A stretch of DNA of 64,000 nucleotides from contig NZ_BLLB01000002.1 of the NCBI RefSeq assembly GCF_010723735.1, positions 5,146,001 to 5,210,000 on the forward strand. The letters are read 5' to 3'. The notes under the pieces were generated by a model. The model saw only the letters and a program-made list of their open reading frames with translations, did not search any database and was not told the origin of the DNA. Shown piece after piece: positions 25,850 to 34,573 of the stretch; position 1 is the stretch's first letter; every line of letters starts with the position of its first letter. This stretch comes from Mycolicibacterium hippocampi. Lineage in GTDB: Bacteria > Actinomycetota > Actinomycetes > Mycobacteriales > Mycobacteriaceae. The position numbers were made by a program, and so were the translations under genes.

Positions 25850-27129
25850 GCGCCCGCCCCCGTCGCAGCGCGATGACGCACCAGCACCCCGATCAGGACG
25901 GGGAGCGTGAGAAGTGCCGAGCCGAGGGTGAGGGCGGTGAATCCCGCCCAGTTCATCACGATCCCGCAGACGACGCTCGCCAGCCCACCGCACACCGCGG
26001 TGGTGAGATCCGCGGTGCCCTGGATCGGCACCCGGTACTCCCAGGGGACGTGTTCGATCAACAGGCTCGAACCGCCGATGAGGGCCAGCGTCCAGCCCAG
26101 CCCGAGCGCGAACATCGCCACGAACATCAGGGCCACGCTGTCCGAGGACAGCGCCGACAGCCCGCAGGCGGCCAGAAGCACCAGCGATCCGGCGCGCAAC
26201 GTAGCCAGCCTCCCCCGACGGTCGGCGTAGCGGCCGACAAGCGGGCTGAACGCGAACATGCCGGCGATGTGCACCGACACCACCAGCGAGCTGACCGCTT
26301 CGTGATCGTGCGCCTTCATGTCGATCGGCGTCATCGCCATCACCCCGACCATCACCGCCTGCGCGGTGACCATTGCCAACAGAGCCAGGCGCGCCATCGG
26401 CGAGGCGGCGATGGCGCGCGCGGACTCCCTCAGCCGTATCGGTCGCGCCCCGACGTTCACACCGTGTTCAGCCGCCGCGACCAGAAGTGGGTCGGGCCGC
26501 AGCCGGACCGCCACATTCACTGCGGCGCAGAAGAAGAAGAAAGCACTGAACAGCCACGGGCCTGCGTAGAGCTCCAGACCGAACCACGCCACCCCCAGAT
26601 GTTCGGCCGGGACCACCAGCGTCGGCCCGAACACCGCCCCGAACGTCGACGCGAACAGGATTCGACCCATCGCGCGACCGCGCTGCTCCGGCTCGGCCAG
26701 GTCGGTCGCCGCGTACCGGGCGAGCAGGTTGGTGGCCGACCCGGCCCCGTACAGCAGCAGGCCGAGCAGGAACACCGCGAGCCCCGACAGTTGCACGCCG
26801 AGACATGCGATCACACCGCCGACGGCGGCCAAGCCGTAACCAGACTGCATCCCGGCTCGCCTGCCATATCGGCGCATCACCCGCGACAGGATCTGCGCCA
26901 TCGCGCCGGAACCGGCCGTGACCGCCGCGGTCGAGACACCCACCCATGGGGTGCTGACACCGACGATGTCCTCCACCACAAACCCGCCGACGGTGATGGC
27001 CGCCCCCAGGGCGGCCGCTCCGACCACCTGGCCGACCACCAGAACGCGCAGGGTCCTTCGTTGTAGTACGGCCCGTTCGGCGACCGACAGGGGAAACGCC
27101 GGGGAGATCGCACTGACCTCGTTCGTCAT
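25846..27129 (-). CDS. MFS transporter
   Basis: 427 residues from ATG 27129; a TTG directly before it is also in frame. It is a major facilitator carrier with motif A-like GRYADRRGRLATLR in the second half, and about 12 helices are expected. It starts 11 nt after the monooxygenase stop and ends in a 4-nt ATGA overlap with the next MFS gene, so the three genes form one operon behind the motif at 28538. Two different MFS carriers in a row is unusual. Direction of transport cannot be inferred. Confidence 0.75.
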   Translation of the reverse strand: MTNEVSAISPAFPLSVAERAVLQRRTLRVLVVGQVVGAAALGAAITVGGFVVEDIVGVSTPWVGVSTAAVTAGSGAMAQILSRVMRRYGRRAGMQSGYGLAAVGGVIACLGVQLSGLAVFLLGLLLYGAGSATNLLARYAATDLAEPEQRGRAMGRILFASTFGAVFGPTLVVPAEHLGVAWFGLELYAGPWLFSAFFFFCAAVNVAVRLRPDPLLVAAAEHGVNVGARPIRLRESARAIAASPMARLALLAMVTAQAVMVGVMAMTPIDMKAHDHEAVSSLVVSVHIAGMFAFSPLVGRYADRRGRLATLRAGSLVLLAACGLSALSSDSVALMFVAMFALGLGWTLALIGGSSLLIEHVPWEYRVPIQGTADLTTAVCGGLASVVCGIVMNWAGFTALTLGSALLTLPVLIGVLVRHRAATGAGA

Positions 27130-27140
27130 CAACCGCCGGC

Positions 27141-28457
27141 TCAGAACTCGCGCAGGGTCTGTCGAAGGGTCTTTCCGGTGTATTCGGTCCTGGTCAGGCC
27201 GAGGCGCTGCAACTCGGGCACCAGTCCGTCGGTGATCGACGAGATGTAGTTGCGATTCAGATCCCAGCCCGGCTTCATGATGAGGAAGCCGTCACCGCCG
27301 ATCTCCTCCATCGTCTCGCCCATCCTGCGGGCAACCTGCTCGGGTGTGCCGATGAACTCGACACCGGTGGTCGCCCAGTCGATCGCCAACTGGCGCAGCG
27401 TTTTCGGGCCACCGCTGCCGTCGCCGCGCATGAAGTGCTCCAGCGAGCCCCGCTCCCCGTTGGTGGTCAACCCCTCCGGAAGCGGCTTGTCCCAATCGAA
27501 CTGCTTGAAATCGATCTCCGTATTGGACGAGATCCCCGCCAACGACTTCTCGATATAGCTGTCGGTCGCGACGAGACGGTCGAGCTCCGCCCTCGCCTCG
27601 GCCTCGGTGGCCGCCACCGTCGGTGATACACAGAACATCAGCTTGATGTCGTCGGGGTTGCGTCCCGCCGCAGCCGCCCGGGACCGGATGTCGTCGCGAT
27701 AGGACCGCATGCCTTCGATGCCGGTGCCCACCGCAACGATCGCGTCGGCGGCGCGGGCCGCGAACGCCCGCCCTCGCGGGGAGGCGCCGGCCTGCAGGAT
27801 CGTCGGCTTGTGCTGCGGGGAGGGCACCGTGTTGAGCGGCCCCCTGGATTTGAAGTACTTGCCGACGAAGTCGATCGTGCGCACCTTGCGGTAGTCGGCA
27901 TAGGTGTGGGTCTGGCGGTCCATCACCACCGCGTCGGCATCCCAGGAATCCCATAGTTCGCAGACCAGATCGTAGTATTCGTCGGCCACGTTGTAGCGCT
28001 CGTCGTGCTCCGGCAGCGCGTTGAGACCGAAGTTCTGCGCCGCCCGGTCCTCGGCTGAGGACACGATGTTCCAGCCGAACCGGCCCTCGGCGATCGAGTC
28101 CACCGTCGACGCCAGCCGGGCCAGCAGATAGGGCGGGTAGAAAGTGGTGGACATCGTCGCCACCACCCCGAGCCGTGTCGTGTTCGTCGCAATCTGGACC
28201 GCCAGCGGTACCGGGTCGTGTTTGGGCGCGAACACCGAGTTCTTCAGCGAGCCCTCCATGGTGCCGCCGTAGGCGTCGGCCACCATGACGGTGTCCTCGA
28301 TCATGATGTAGTCGAAGCACGCCCGCTCCAGGCTGCGCGCCATGTCGACGTAGAACTTTCCGTCGGGCCAGCGAGCCACATCAGGCGAAGCCCACGGTGT
28401 ATCCCACTCCGGTGGAATGAAGTTCATGAACCAGCCCAGGTGGAACTTCTTCATCAT
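27141..28457 (-). CDS. FMN-dependent monooxygenase, NtaA/SnaA/DszA family (copy 7)
   Basis: 438 residues from ATG 28457, selected by AAGGAG six nt upstream and by the length match to the tandem-array copies; longer in-frame starts up to 28493 would overlap that ribosome site. The signatures FHLGWFMNFIPPEWDTPWASPD, FGWNIVSSAEDRAAQNFG, RGPLNTVPSPQHKP and NGERGSLEHFMRGDG place it with copies 3 to 5. It heads an operon with two MFS genes and is divergent from a GntR-FCD gene at 28683. That arrangement suggests local control in addition to the shared island motif. Confidence 0.87.
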   Translation of the reverse strand: MMKKFHLGWFMNFIPPEWDTPWASPDVARWPDGKFYVDMARSLERACFDYIMIEDTVMVADAYGGTMEGSLKNSVFAPKHDPVPLAVQIATNTTRLGVVATMSTTFYPPYLLARLASTVDSIAEGRFGWNIVSSAEDRAAQNFGLNALPEHDERYNVADEYYDLVCELWDSWDADAVVMDRQTHTYADYRKVRTIDFVGKYFKSRGPLNTVPSPQHKPTILQAGASPRGRAFAARAADAIVAVGTGIEGMRSYRDDIRSRAAAAGRNPDDIKLMFCVSPTVAATEAEARAELDRLVATDSYIEKSLAGISSNTEIDFKQFDWDKPLPEGLTTNGERGSLEHFMRGDGSGGPKTLRQLAIDWATTGVEFIGTPEQVARRMGETMEEIGGDGFLIMKPGWDLNRNYISSITDGLVPELQRLGLTRTEYTGKTLRQTLREF

Positions 28458-28537
28458 CGCCATCTCCTTGCGGGTCGGTACGCACCTCATCAAACGACCA
28501 TCCGGTGTCCCACCCGATTCGACGCCGTAGCAGGGGT

Positions 28538-28546
28538 ATTACGCCG
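28538..28546 (-). promoter_or_regulatory. Island motif copy 7 (CGGCGTAAT)
   Basis: Minus-strand ACGGCGTAATACC, 81 nt upstream of the monooxygenase start at 28457, in the divergent region shared with the GntR gene at 28683. It is one of three copies with T instead of C in the core. Confidence 0.55.
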
Positions 28547-28682
28547 TCTGCTCCCTCCTCGCGTCGGATGGCACCGGGCGGCGAAAATGGCGCGAGAAAC
28601 GCACTCGAAACACAGGTGGTCGAGACTGTGACAGCACCTCACTTCGGCCGAGGTGGGACGTCGATGTGGCGCAGGAGGCCCC

Positions 28683-29393
28683 ATGACTCGGATTCGGCGT
28701 GGACCACGGTTCACCGCGCACCTGGTCAGTTCGTCCGTCGAGACCGGTCGCTCTCGTGTCGTGGACGATCTTCGTCAGGCGATCCTGTCAGGCGACCAAC
28801 CGCCGGGCACCGCCATCCCGATCGACGAGGTGGCCGCCTACCTGGGCGTCAGCCAGATCCCGGTACGCGAGGCCCTCATGACGCTGGTCGGTGAAGGTCT
28901 GGTCGAACACCGCCCTCATGTGGGATACCAGGTGGCGACGCTCACCTTCGAAGAGTTCACCGACTTGTATCAGGTGCGCGAGGTGCTGGAGGCATCGGCG
29001 CTCGCCGCATCGGTCAAGAACGCGACGGCGGCCGACGACGTCGAGATCCGGACCAGCCACGATGGGGTGGATTCGGCGATCCGCGGTGCTGATCTCCGCT
29101 CCTTTCACAGCGGGTCCCGGCGGCTGCACCTGGCGATGATCCGGCCTTCCGGAATGAGCAGGCTGGTCCGGATGTATGAGTCGGCGTGGAATCTGACCGA
29201 GCCGGCTCGACCGATGGCGCGGGTGTCGGACGCGGCCCGGCGGCGGTTCCACGCCGACCACCACGACATGGTCGCCGCCTTCACCGAGCGCGACGCCGAG
29301 GAACTGGTGGCGGCGTCGCATCGGCATTACCAGCACCTTTGCGCCGAATTCGACTCGATGCGCGGCGACCCCGACACGTTCCGCTGCCCGTGA
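28683..29393 (+). CDS. GntR-family regulator, FCD (FadR) subfamily
   Basis: 236 residues from ATG 28683, with CAGGAGG 5 nt upstream. The N-terminal winged helix reads IDEVAAYLGVSQIPVREALMTLVGEGLVEHRPHVGYQVA. The all-helical C-terminal domain resembles FCD, with a VREVLEASALAAS segment near residue 98 and an AAFTERDAEELVAASHRHYQ segment near the end; this fold often binds a metal and a carboxylate ligand. It is divergent from the copy-7 monooxygenase operon and upstream of the NCS1-racemase module, so it is the best candidate regulator for one or both. It is a different GntR class from the two UTRA regulators in the window. Confidence 0.8.
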   Translation: MTRIRRGPRFTAHLVSSSVETGRSRVVDDLRQAILSGDQPPGTAIPIDEVAAYLGVSQIPVREALMTLVGEGLVEHRPHVGYQVATLTFEEFTDLYQVREVLEASALAASVKNATAADDVEIRTSHDGVDSAIRGADLRSFHSGSRRLHLAMIRPSGMSRLVRMYESAWNLTEPARPMARVSDAARRRFHADHHDMVAAFTERDAEELVAASHRHYQHLCAEFDSMRGDPDTFRCP

Positions 29394-29410
29394 CGTCCTA
29401 TATGTGAGTC

Positions 29411-29448
29411 GTAACGATCGGTTGACAACCAGGTAGCGGTGGCCGAAA
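29411..29448 (+). promoter_or_regulatory. Weak GlnR-like repeat array upstream of NCS1 gene
   Basis: GTAAC, TTGAC, GTAGC and CGAAA occur at 6-nt intervals (29411, 29422, 29433, 29444), the spacing used by actinobacterial GlnR sites. Only the first element matches the consensus well. Nitrogen control of a nucleobase/hydantoin permease would make sense, but this is speculative. Confidence 0.2.
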
Positions 29449-29502
29449 CACCATGTCCCTAGCGTGGCGCTTCAACACCCCTTTGCCGACCAGGAGACCG
29501 CC

Positions 29503-31026
29503 ATGGCAACCGAGACGCCCCCCGTTACGCCCGGGACCCATCGTGGACCGGCGGGCACGTCGGTCATCAAAGAGTCCTACCACCCGCGGCTCACCAACGA
29601 GGACCTGGCGCCGCTCGTCGAACAAAAATGGAACTGGTACAACATCTTTGCCTTCTGGATGGCTGACGTGCACAGTGTCGGTGGCTATGTCACCGCCGGA
29701 GCTCTGTTCGCGCTGGGGCTCACCAGTTGGCAGGTGTTCGTCTGCCTCATCGTCGGCATCTGCATCGTGCAGCTGTTCTGCAACCTGGTGGCCAAGCCCA
29801 GCCAGGTGCACGGCATCGCCTACCCCGTCGTGGCCCGCGCCTCCTTCGGCGTGATGGGAGCCAACATCGCGGCGATCATCCGCGGCAGCATCGCCATCGC
29901 CTGGTACGGGGTGCAGACCTTCCTTGCCGCCGGCGCCTTGACCATCGTGCTGCTCAAGCTCTTCCCCGGCCTGACCGCATACGCCACCGACGACAACAGC
30001 TTCCTGGGCCTGTCCTACGTCGGATACCTGAGCTTCGCGATCCTCTGGGTGCTCCAGGCGCTGGTGTTCTGGTGGGGCATGGAGATGGTGCGGTGGCTGT
30101 GCGACATCAGCGGCCCACTCATCTACGCGATGATGTTCATCCTGTGCTTCTACATGATGGCGCAGGCCGACTGGCAGATCAGCCTGACGCTGTCGGACCA
30201 GGAGCTGACCACTGGGCAACAGATCTCGGCGATGCTCGGCGCGATCGCCCTGGTGGTGTCCTACTTCGCGGGGCCGATGCTCAATTTCGGCGACTTCTCC
30301 CGGTATGCGAAGTCTTACAAGGAGCTCAAGCTCGGGAACCTGATCGGCCTGCCGATCAACTTCGTGGTGTTCTCTCTGCTGGTCGTTCTGACGGCCTCGG
30401 CCACCCTACCGGTGTTCGGCGAAGTGATGACCAACCCGATCGACACGGTGCAGGCCATCGACACCTACACCGCGATACTGCTCGGTGGATTCACCTTCGT
30501 GCTCGCCACCATCGGGATCAACATCGTCGCCAACTTCGTGGCGCCCGCATTCGACTTCTCGAATGTCAACCCGCAGAAGATCAGTTGGCGCACCGGCGGC
30601 ATGATCGCCGCCGTCGGATCGGTGCTTCTGACGCCGTGGAACTGGTACAACAACGACGAGGCCATCTTCTGGACCCTGGGACTGCTGGGCGCGTTGATCG
30701 GACCGCTGTTCGGGCTCCTGATCGCCGACTACTACCTGGTCCGTAAGCAGCACATCGTCGTCGATGATCTCTTCACCATGGAGGAGTCCGGAACATACTG
30801 GTACAGCCGAGGATTCAACCCGGCGGCGGTCAAGGCGACAATCATCGCCGGCACCGCGTCGATAGGGTCGGTCGTGATACCGAAGGTCATCGGCGCCTTC
30901 GAGACGCTGGGCCAGTTCAGTTGGTTCATCGGCTGCTTCGTCGGCTTCATCGCGTACTACGCGATCGCATACCGGGCCAATGTCGCCGGCGTGGCCGATG
31001 AACGGGTCGCCGCCGAGGTTCCGTGA
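29503..31026 (+). CDS. NCS1 nucleobase/hydantoin-type cation symporter
   Basis: 507 residues from ATG 29503, with CAGGAG upstream. It has NCS1 hallmarks: NEDLAPLVEQKWNWYNIFAFWMADVHSVGGY at the first helix, KPSQVHGIAYPVVARASFGVMGAN in helix 3, and FDFSNVNPQKISWRTGG followed by TPWNWYNN. The family carries hydantoins, purines, pyrimidines or allantoin with Na+ or H+ across the cytoplasmic membrane. The stop is followed within 15 nt by a racemase gene of the hydantoin/Asp-Glu group. That pairing is reminiscent of hydantoin salvage, though no hydantoinase or carbamoylase gene is visible in the window. Confidence 0.85.
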   Translation: MATETPPVTPGTHRGPAGTSVIKESYHPRLTNEDLAPLVEQKWNWYNIFAFWMADVHSVGGYVTAGALFALGLTSWQVFVCLIVGICIVQLFCNLVAKPSQVHGIAYPVVARASFGVMGANIAAIIRGSIAIAWYGVQTFLAAGALTIVLLKLFPGLTAYATDDNSFLGLSYVGYLSFAILWVLQALVFWWGMEMVRWLCDISGPLIYAMMFILCFYMMAQADWQISLTLSDQELTTGQQISAMLGAIALVVSYFAGPMLNFGDFSRYAKSYKELKLGNLIGLPINFVVFSLLVVLTASATLPVFGEVMTNPIDTVQAIDTYTAILLGGFTFVLATIGINIVANFVAPAFDFSNVNPQKISWRTGGMIAAVGSVLLTPWNWYNNDEAIFWTLGLLGALIGPLFGLLIADYYLVRKQHIVVDDLFTMEESGTYWYSRGFNPAAVKATIIAGTASIGSVVIPKVIGAFETLGQFSWFIGCFVGFIAYYAIAYRANVAGVADERVAAEVP

Positions 31027-31040
31027 CGGAGGCCCTGCAG

Positions 31041-31745
31041 ATGAAGATCAAGGTCATCAACCCCAACACCACGCTGTCGATGACTGCGACGATCGCCGCA
31101 AGTGCCCGGGCCAGCGTTGCCCCGGGCACTTGCGTCGAGGCGGTCAGCCCGACCTCAGGTCCCGAATCCATCGAGAGCCACTACGACGAGGCGCTGGCCG
31201 CGGTCGGCATGTTGCGGGAGATCGAGGCAGGTGAGGTCGAAGGCTACGACGGGTACGTGATCGCGTGCTTCGGCGATCCGGGATTGCTTGCCGCACGCGA
31301 GGTCGCCCGGGGCCCGGTCGTCGGCATCGCCGAGGCCTCCATGCGAACAGCCGGGTACCTGGGTCGCAGTTTCACCGTGGTGACGACGCTGGCACGGACG
31401 GTCGGGCGAGCGTGGGACCTCGCGCACGAATACGGGGTGGCCGGGGCGTGCAGCGGAATCCGTTCGTGCGAGATTCCCGTCGTCGAACTCGAACGCGACC
31501 CGACGGCGTACACGAGCATTCGTGACGTGGCGCAAGAAGCTCTGGCCTGCGACGGGGCCGACGTCATCGTGCTCGGCTGTGCCGGCATGTCAGACCTGTG
31601 TGCCCGGTTGCAGGCTGATCTGGGCGTTCCGGTCATCGACGGGGTGGCGGCAGCGACCACCCAAGTGGAGGCACTCGTCCGGATGGGCCTGAGAACGTCC
31701 ATCCGCGGCGAGTTCGCACCCCCACCGGCGAAACTCCACCGCTGA
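31041..31745 (+). CDS. Hydantoin/Asp-Glu racemase-like protein
   Basis: 234 residues from ATG 31041, with GGAGG 8 nt upstream; a GTG at 31023 overlapping the permease stop is an alternative. The start MKIKVINPNTT is typical of hydantoin racemases. The two catalytic cysteines expected for the cofactor-independent racemase family are seen as IACFGDPG (C76) and VLGCAGM (C180). It would interconvert stereoisomers of hydantoins or related amides, or act as a maleate isomerase-like enzyme. It is cotranscribed with the NCS1 permease. Confidence 0.82.
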   Translation: MKIKVINPNTTLSMTATIAASARASVAPGTCVEAVSPTSGPESIESHYDEALAAVGMLREIEAGEVEGYDGYVIACFGDPGLLAAREVARGPVVGIAEASMRTAGYLGRSFTVVTTLARTVGRAWDLAHEYGVAGACSGIRSCEIPVVELERDPTAYTSIRDVAQEALACDGADVIVLGCAGMSDLCARLQADLGVPVIDGVAAATTQVEALVRMGLRTSIRGEFAPPPAKLHR

Positions 31746-31771
31746 TCCCGTGCGCGACGGTCGGGTCCGCA

Positions 31772-31780
31772 CCGCGCAAT
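31772..31780 (+). promoter_or_regulatory. Island motif copy 10 (CCGCGCAAT)
   Basis: A variant copy ending 56 nt before the GTG chosen for the FMN reductase at 31836, the same spacing as copy 1. One mismatch to CGGCGYAAT. Confidence 0.4.
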
Positions 31781-31835
31781 GCAGGCTTTACCCCCTATGC
31801 CCGCGCCTGAAATCTCCCCCTCGTTGACTGCAGTA

Positions 31836-32321
31836 GTGACTGTCGTTGTCGTAGGAAATCCCAAGCCCATGTCGCGGACCCGTGCCGCGGCGGAGTTGGT
31901 CGCAGAGAAGCTGACCGGCTCTGCGCCCCAACACGTTATCGATGTCGTAGACCTCGGCGCAGCTCTGCTGGGCTGGGGCGATCCGAAGGTGGCCGAGGCC
32001 AAGGACATCGTGAAGTCCGCGGACTTTCTGGTGGTGGCTTCGCCGACGTTCAAGGCCACCTACACCGGCTTGCTGAAGCTGTTCCTCGACCAGTTCGGAG
32101 CCGGCGAACTCGGTCAGATCACCACGTTTCCGCTCATGCTCGGCGGCGCGTACACCCACGCGCTCGCGCCTGAGCTGACCTTGCGCCCGGTACTCGTCGA
32201 GATCGGGGCGAGCTGCCCGGCGCCGAGTCTGTACCTGCTCGACTCCGAATACGAGACTTCTCCCGATCTGGACGACTGGCTCGAGGTCGCGCGACGATTC
32301 GTGCCGGCGGTGTCATCGTGA
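31836..32321 (+). CDS. NAD(P)H-dependent FMN reductase, SsuE-like
   Basis: 161 residues from GTG 31836, chosen because VTVVVVGNPKPMSRT fits the family N-terminus (beta strand plus flavin-phosphate loop). ATG 31797 is possible but lies only 17 nt after the island motif. The flavodoxin-like fold includes the loop SPTFKATYTGLLKLFLDQFG, which is conserved in SsuE-type reductases. It should supply free FMNH2 to the monooxygenases. Its stop overlaps the start of a second, unrelated flavin reductase, giving two reductase types in tandem. That suggests a shared reductase hub for the dispersed monooxygenase genes. Confidence 0.75.
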   Translation: MTVVVVGNPKPMSRTRAAAELVAEKLTGSAPQHVIDVVDLGAALLGWGDPKVAEAKDIVKSADFLVVASPTFKATYTGLLKLFLDQFGAGELGQITTFPLMLGGAYTHALAPELTLRPVLVEIGASCPAPSLYLLDSEYETSPDLDDWLEVARRFVPAVSS

Positions 32322-32818
32322 TCGCCGCGGTGGACGACCAGTTCGACCAGGCCTTGCTGCGGCAGGCATTCGGCTGCTTCCCCAGTGGTGTCACCGCATT
32401 CTGCGGCCTGCTCGACGGGGTTGCCGAAGGGATGGCTGCGAGCTCCTTTACGTCGGTTTCCCTCGATCCGGCACTGGTTTCGGTATGTGTGGCCAACACC
32501 TCGACCACCTGGCCGAAGCTCGCGAAGCTGGACCGCCTCGGCCTGTCGGTACTGGCCGGTGACCACGCACCGATTGCGCGATCGCTGTCCTCGAAGTCTG
32601 GTGACCGGTTCGGCGGCGTCGACTGGGAGGCAACCGACAGCGGTGCGGTCTTCGTGCACGGCGCCACGTTGTGGCTCGAGTGCGCACCGTTCAAACGCAT
32701 CGAGGCCGGCGACCACGAGATCGTCGTTCTACAGATCGTGGCGCTGGCGATCTATCCCGATGTCGCGCCGATGGTCTTTCACCGCAGCAACTTCCGTGAG
32801 CTGGCCCCATCCGCCTGA
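32318..32818 (+). CDS. Flavin reductase, HpaC/NtaB-like
   Basis: 166 residues from GTG 32318, overlapping the previous stop (GTGA). It has the split-barrel flavin reductase fold: FGCFPSGVTAFCG, GMAASSFTSVSLDPALVSVCVANTSTTWPKL, and a C-terminal HRSNFREL. Proteins of this class (NtaB, HpaC) are the natural partners of two-component monooxygenases, including nitrilotriacetate monooxygenase. It is convergent with the binding-protein gene at 32824, with only 5 nt between the stops. It likely serves several of the seven intact monooxygenases. Confidence 0.85.
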   Translation: MIAAVDDQFDQALLRQAFGCFPSGVTAFCGLLDGVAEGMAASSFTSVSLDPALVSVCVANTSTTWPKLAKLDRLGLSVLAGDHAPIARSLSSKSGDRFGGVDWEATDSGAVFVHGATLWLECAPFKRIEAGDHEIVVLQIVALAIYPDVAPMVFHRSNFRELAPSA

Positions 32819-32829
32819 TGCAGTCAGGC
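32813..32829. terminator. Hairpin spanning two convergent stop codons
   Basis: GCCTGA, a TGCAG loop, and TCAGGC. The stem contains both the TGA of the flavin reductase (32816-32818) and the stop of the convergent binding-protein gene (32824-32826). A perfect 6-bp stem with no T-tract suggests a compact bidirectional terminator. Confidence 0.4.
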
Positions 32830-34446
32830 CCGGGACAGTGCCGGCGGCCAGACGATCTGCGGAAAGAACGCGTTGTTCTCGATTCCGGTGACGTGGTTGT
32901 GGGCGATGGTGGAGTTCGGCGGTAGACACAGCGGGATCCAGATGGCGTCGTCGAGGATCATCTGGCTGATCTGCTGATAGATCGCATCCGACTGCTCCGC
33001 GGTCGGCTGGCGGACCGCCTCGTCCATCAGGTCGTCCAGTTCCGGATTCGAGTACTGATAGAAATTCAACGGTTTGGCGTCGGTGCGCAGCAGAATCCGA
33101 AACGTGGTGTCCAGGTGTAGTGCGTCGCCACCGAGGAAGGCCACCAGCATGTCGGGTCGATTCTCCGACGGCTGGTTGGCCAGGTCGAACATTTCGGCTG
33201 TCGGCATCGTCCGCACGGTGACGTCCAACCCGAGTGCGGCCAGCTGGGTCTGCACCAGCTCGGCCATCTGCTGACGCGGCGCCCCGAGGTCGGCACCCCA
33301 GGCGAGGTCGACCTTGTTCGACGCCAGGGTGGGCACCATCGCCGCCAGTGGCGCGGTGTCCACCTGGGACGGGAACGGTGCCAACGCGGTGGGGAAGGTG
33401 CGGTCGGGCCACATCCCCTCCTGCGCGGTCGTCAAACCACCCCAGGCGGTCTCGACTATCGCCGCCCTGTCCAGCGCGGTCTGCACAGCCTGTCTCAGCG
33501 CCTTGTCGGCGAAGATGCCCGAGTGTGGGTTCAGCCAGATCGCCTCCCCGACACCTCCGACCGCATTCACGACGGTGAACTGTGAGTTTTCCTGGTACTG
33601 AAGCACGTCCGGTATCGGGAAGCCCTTCGTCACGATGTCGAAGGCGCCGGAATCCAGCTGCAGCTTCTGGGTCGAGATGCTCGGCGTGATCTCGATGCGA
33701 ACAGTCTCGAACGCCGGTTTTCCACCCCAGTAGTCGGGAAATGCCTTCAACGTGTAATGACTGCCTGGCACGAACTCGGCGATGCTGTACGGGCCGGTGC
33801 CCGCATCATGGGTCTTGAGCCATTCCTGGCCGAGGTCATCGCCGACCGCGTTGTGCGCCACCGCGGTAGGGCTCACCGCGAACGGCTGCCACGGACAGGC
33901 CAGGTAGTGCATGAATGCATTGTTGGGCTCGGCGAGCGTGACCACGAACGTCGCCGGATCGGGCGCATCGGTGCTGACGACACCGGCGACCATGTACGCC
34001 GGACCCTGGTTGATCTTGCCGCGTCGTTCGAAACTCTTGGTCCAGGCCTGCGCGTCGGCAACGGTTCCGTCGTGGAACTTCACACCCGGTTGCAGTGTGA
34101 ACGTGTACGTCAGTTGATCGTCGGAGACTGTCCACGAGGTCGCCAACCCGGGGATGATCTTTCCGGTGCCGCTCTCGTAGCGCACGAGGCCCTCGTAAGC
34201 GGATTCCATGACCTGGACGCCCTCACCTTCGTACATGATGTCCGGATCGGGGATCTGCATGTCGGCCAGGAACGGCATACGCAAGGTGACGGTCCCACCG
34301 TCCGCACCGCCACCGCCACCGCTGCCGCCGCACGCGGCGATCAGCGATGCCAGGCTGATGCCGCCCACCGTCAGACCACTGGCCTTCAAGAAGGCGCGCC
34401 GATCCCATTCGGCCACGTTGGTGCGCGGGTGTGCGTTGTCGAACAC
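32824..34446 (-). CDS. Tat-exported lipoprotein solute-binding protein, family 5 (copy 3)
   Basis: 540 residues from GTG 34446, chosen by GCAGGAGG upstream; the frame stays open to 34620 without a better start. DRRAFLK is a twin-arginine motif, and SLIAAC is the lipobox. The family-5 receptor body has the same segments as the other two copies (TYTFTLQPGVKFHDGTVADAQAW, PEDRTFPTAL-type region) but is clearly more distant, so it is an older paralog. No permease gene is adjacent, and it probably shares the B/C permease at 10096-11988. Its own motif copy lies at 34562. Confidence 0.84.
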   Translation of the reverse strand: MFDNAHPRTNVAEWDRRAFLKASGLTVGGISLASLIAACGGSGGGGGADGGTVTLRMPFLADMQIPDPDIMYEGEGVQVMESAYEGLVRYESGTGKIIPGLATSWTVSDDQLTYTFTLQPGVKFHDGTVADAQAWTKSFERRGKINQGPAYMVAGVVSTDAPDPATFVVTLAEPNNAFMHYLACPWQPFAVSPTAVAHNAVGDDLGQEWLKTHDAGTGPYSIAEFVPGSHYTLKAFPDYWGGKPAFETVRIEITPSISTQKLQLDSGAFDIVTKGFPIPDVLQYQENSQFTVVNAVGGVGEAIWLNPHSGIFADKALRQAVQTALDRAAIVETAWGGLTTAQEGMWPDRTFPTALAPFPSQVDTAPLAAMVPTLASNKVDLAWGADLGAPRQQMAELVQTQLAALGLDVTVRTMPTAEMFDLANQPSENRPDMLVAFLGGDALHLDTTFRILLRTDAKPLNFYQYSNPELDDLMDEAVRQPTAEQSDAIYQQISQMILDDAIWIPLCLPPNSTIAHNHVTGIENNAFFPQIVWPPALSRA

Positions 34447-34561
34447 GAATGCCTCCTGCTTGTAAGCCTTTCCGACCGAGAACCCGGCAACCGGTGACGT
34501 GTCCCGACCAGCAGTCAAACTGCACGGTGTGACGCACCCGCGTCGCCTCCGTGCCTCGCGC

Positions 34562-34570
34562 ATTACGCCG
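34562..34570 (-). promoter_or_regulatory. Island motif copy 8 (CGGCGTAAT)
   Basis: Minus-strand CCGGCGTAATGCG, 116 nt upstream of the binding-protein start at 34446, lying 4 nt beyond the end of the monooxygenase gene at 34574. Confidence 0.55.
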
Positions 34571-34573
34571 GGC

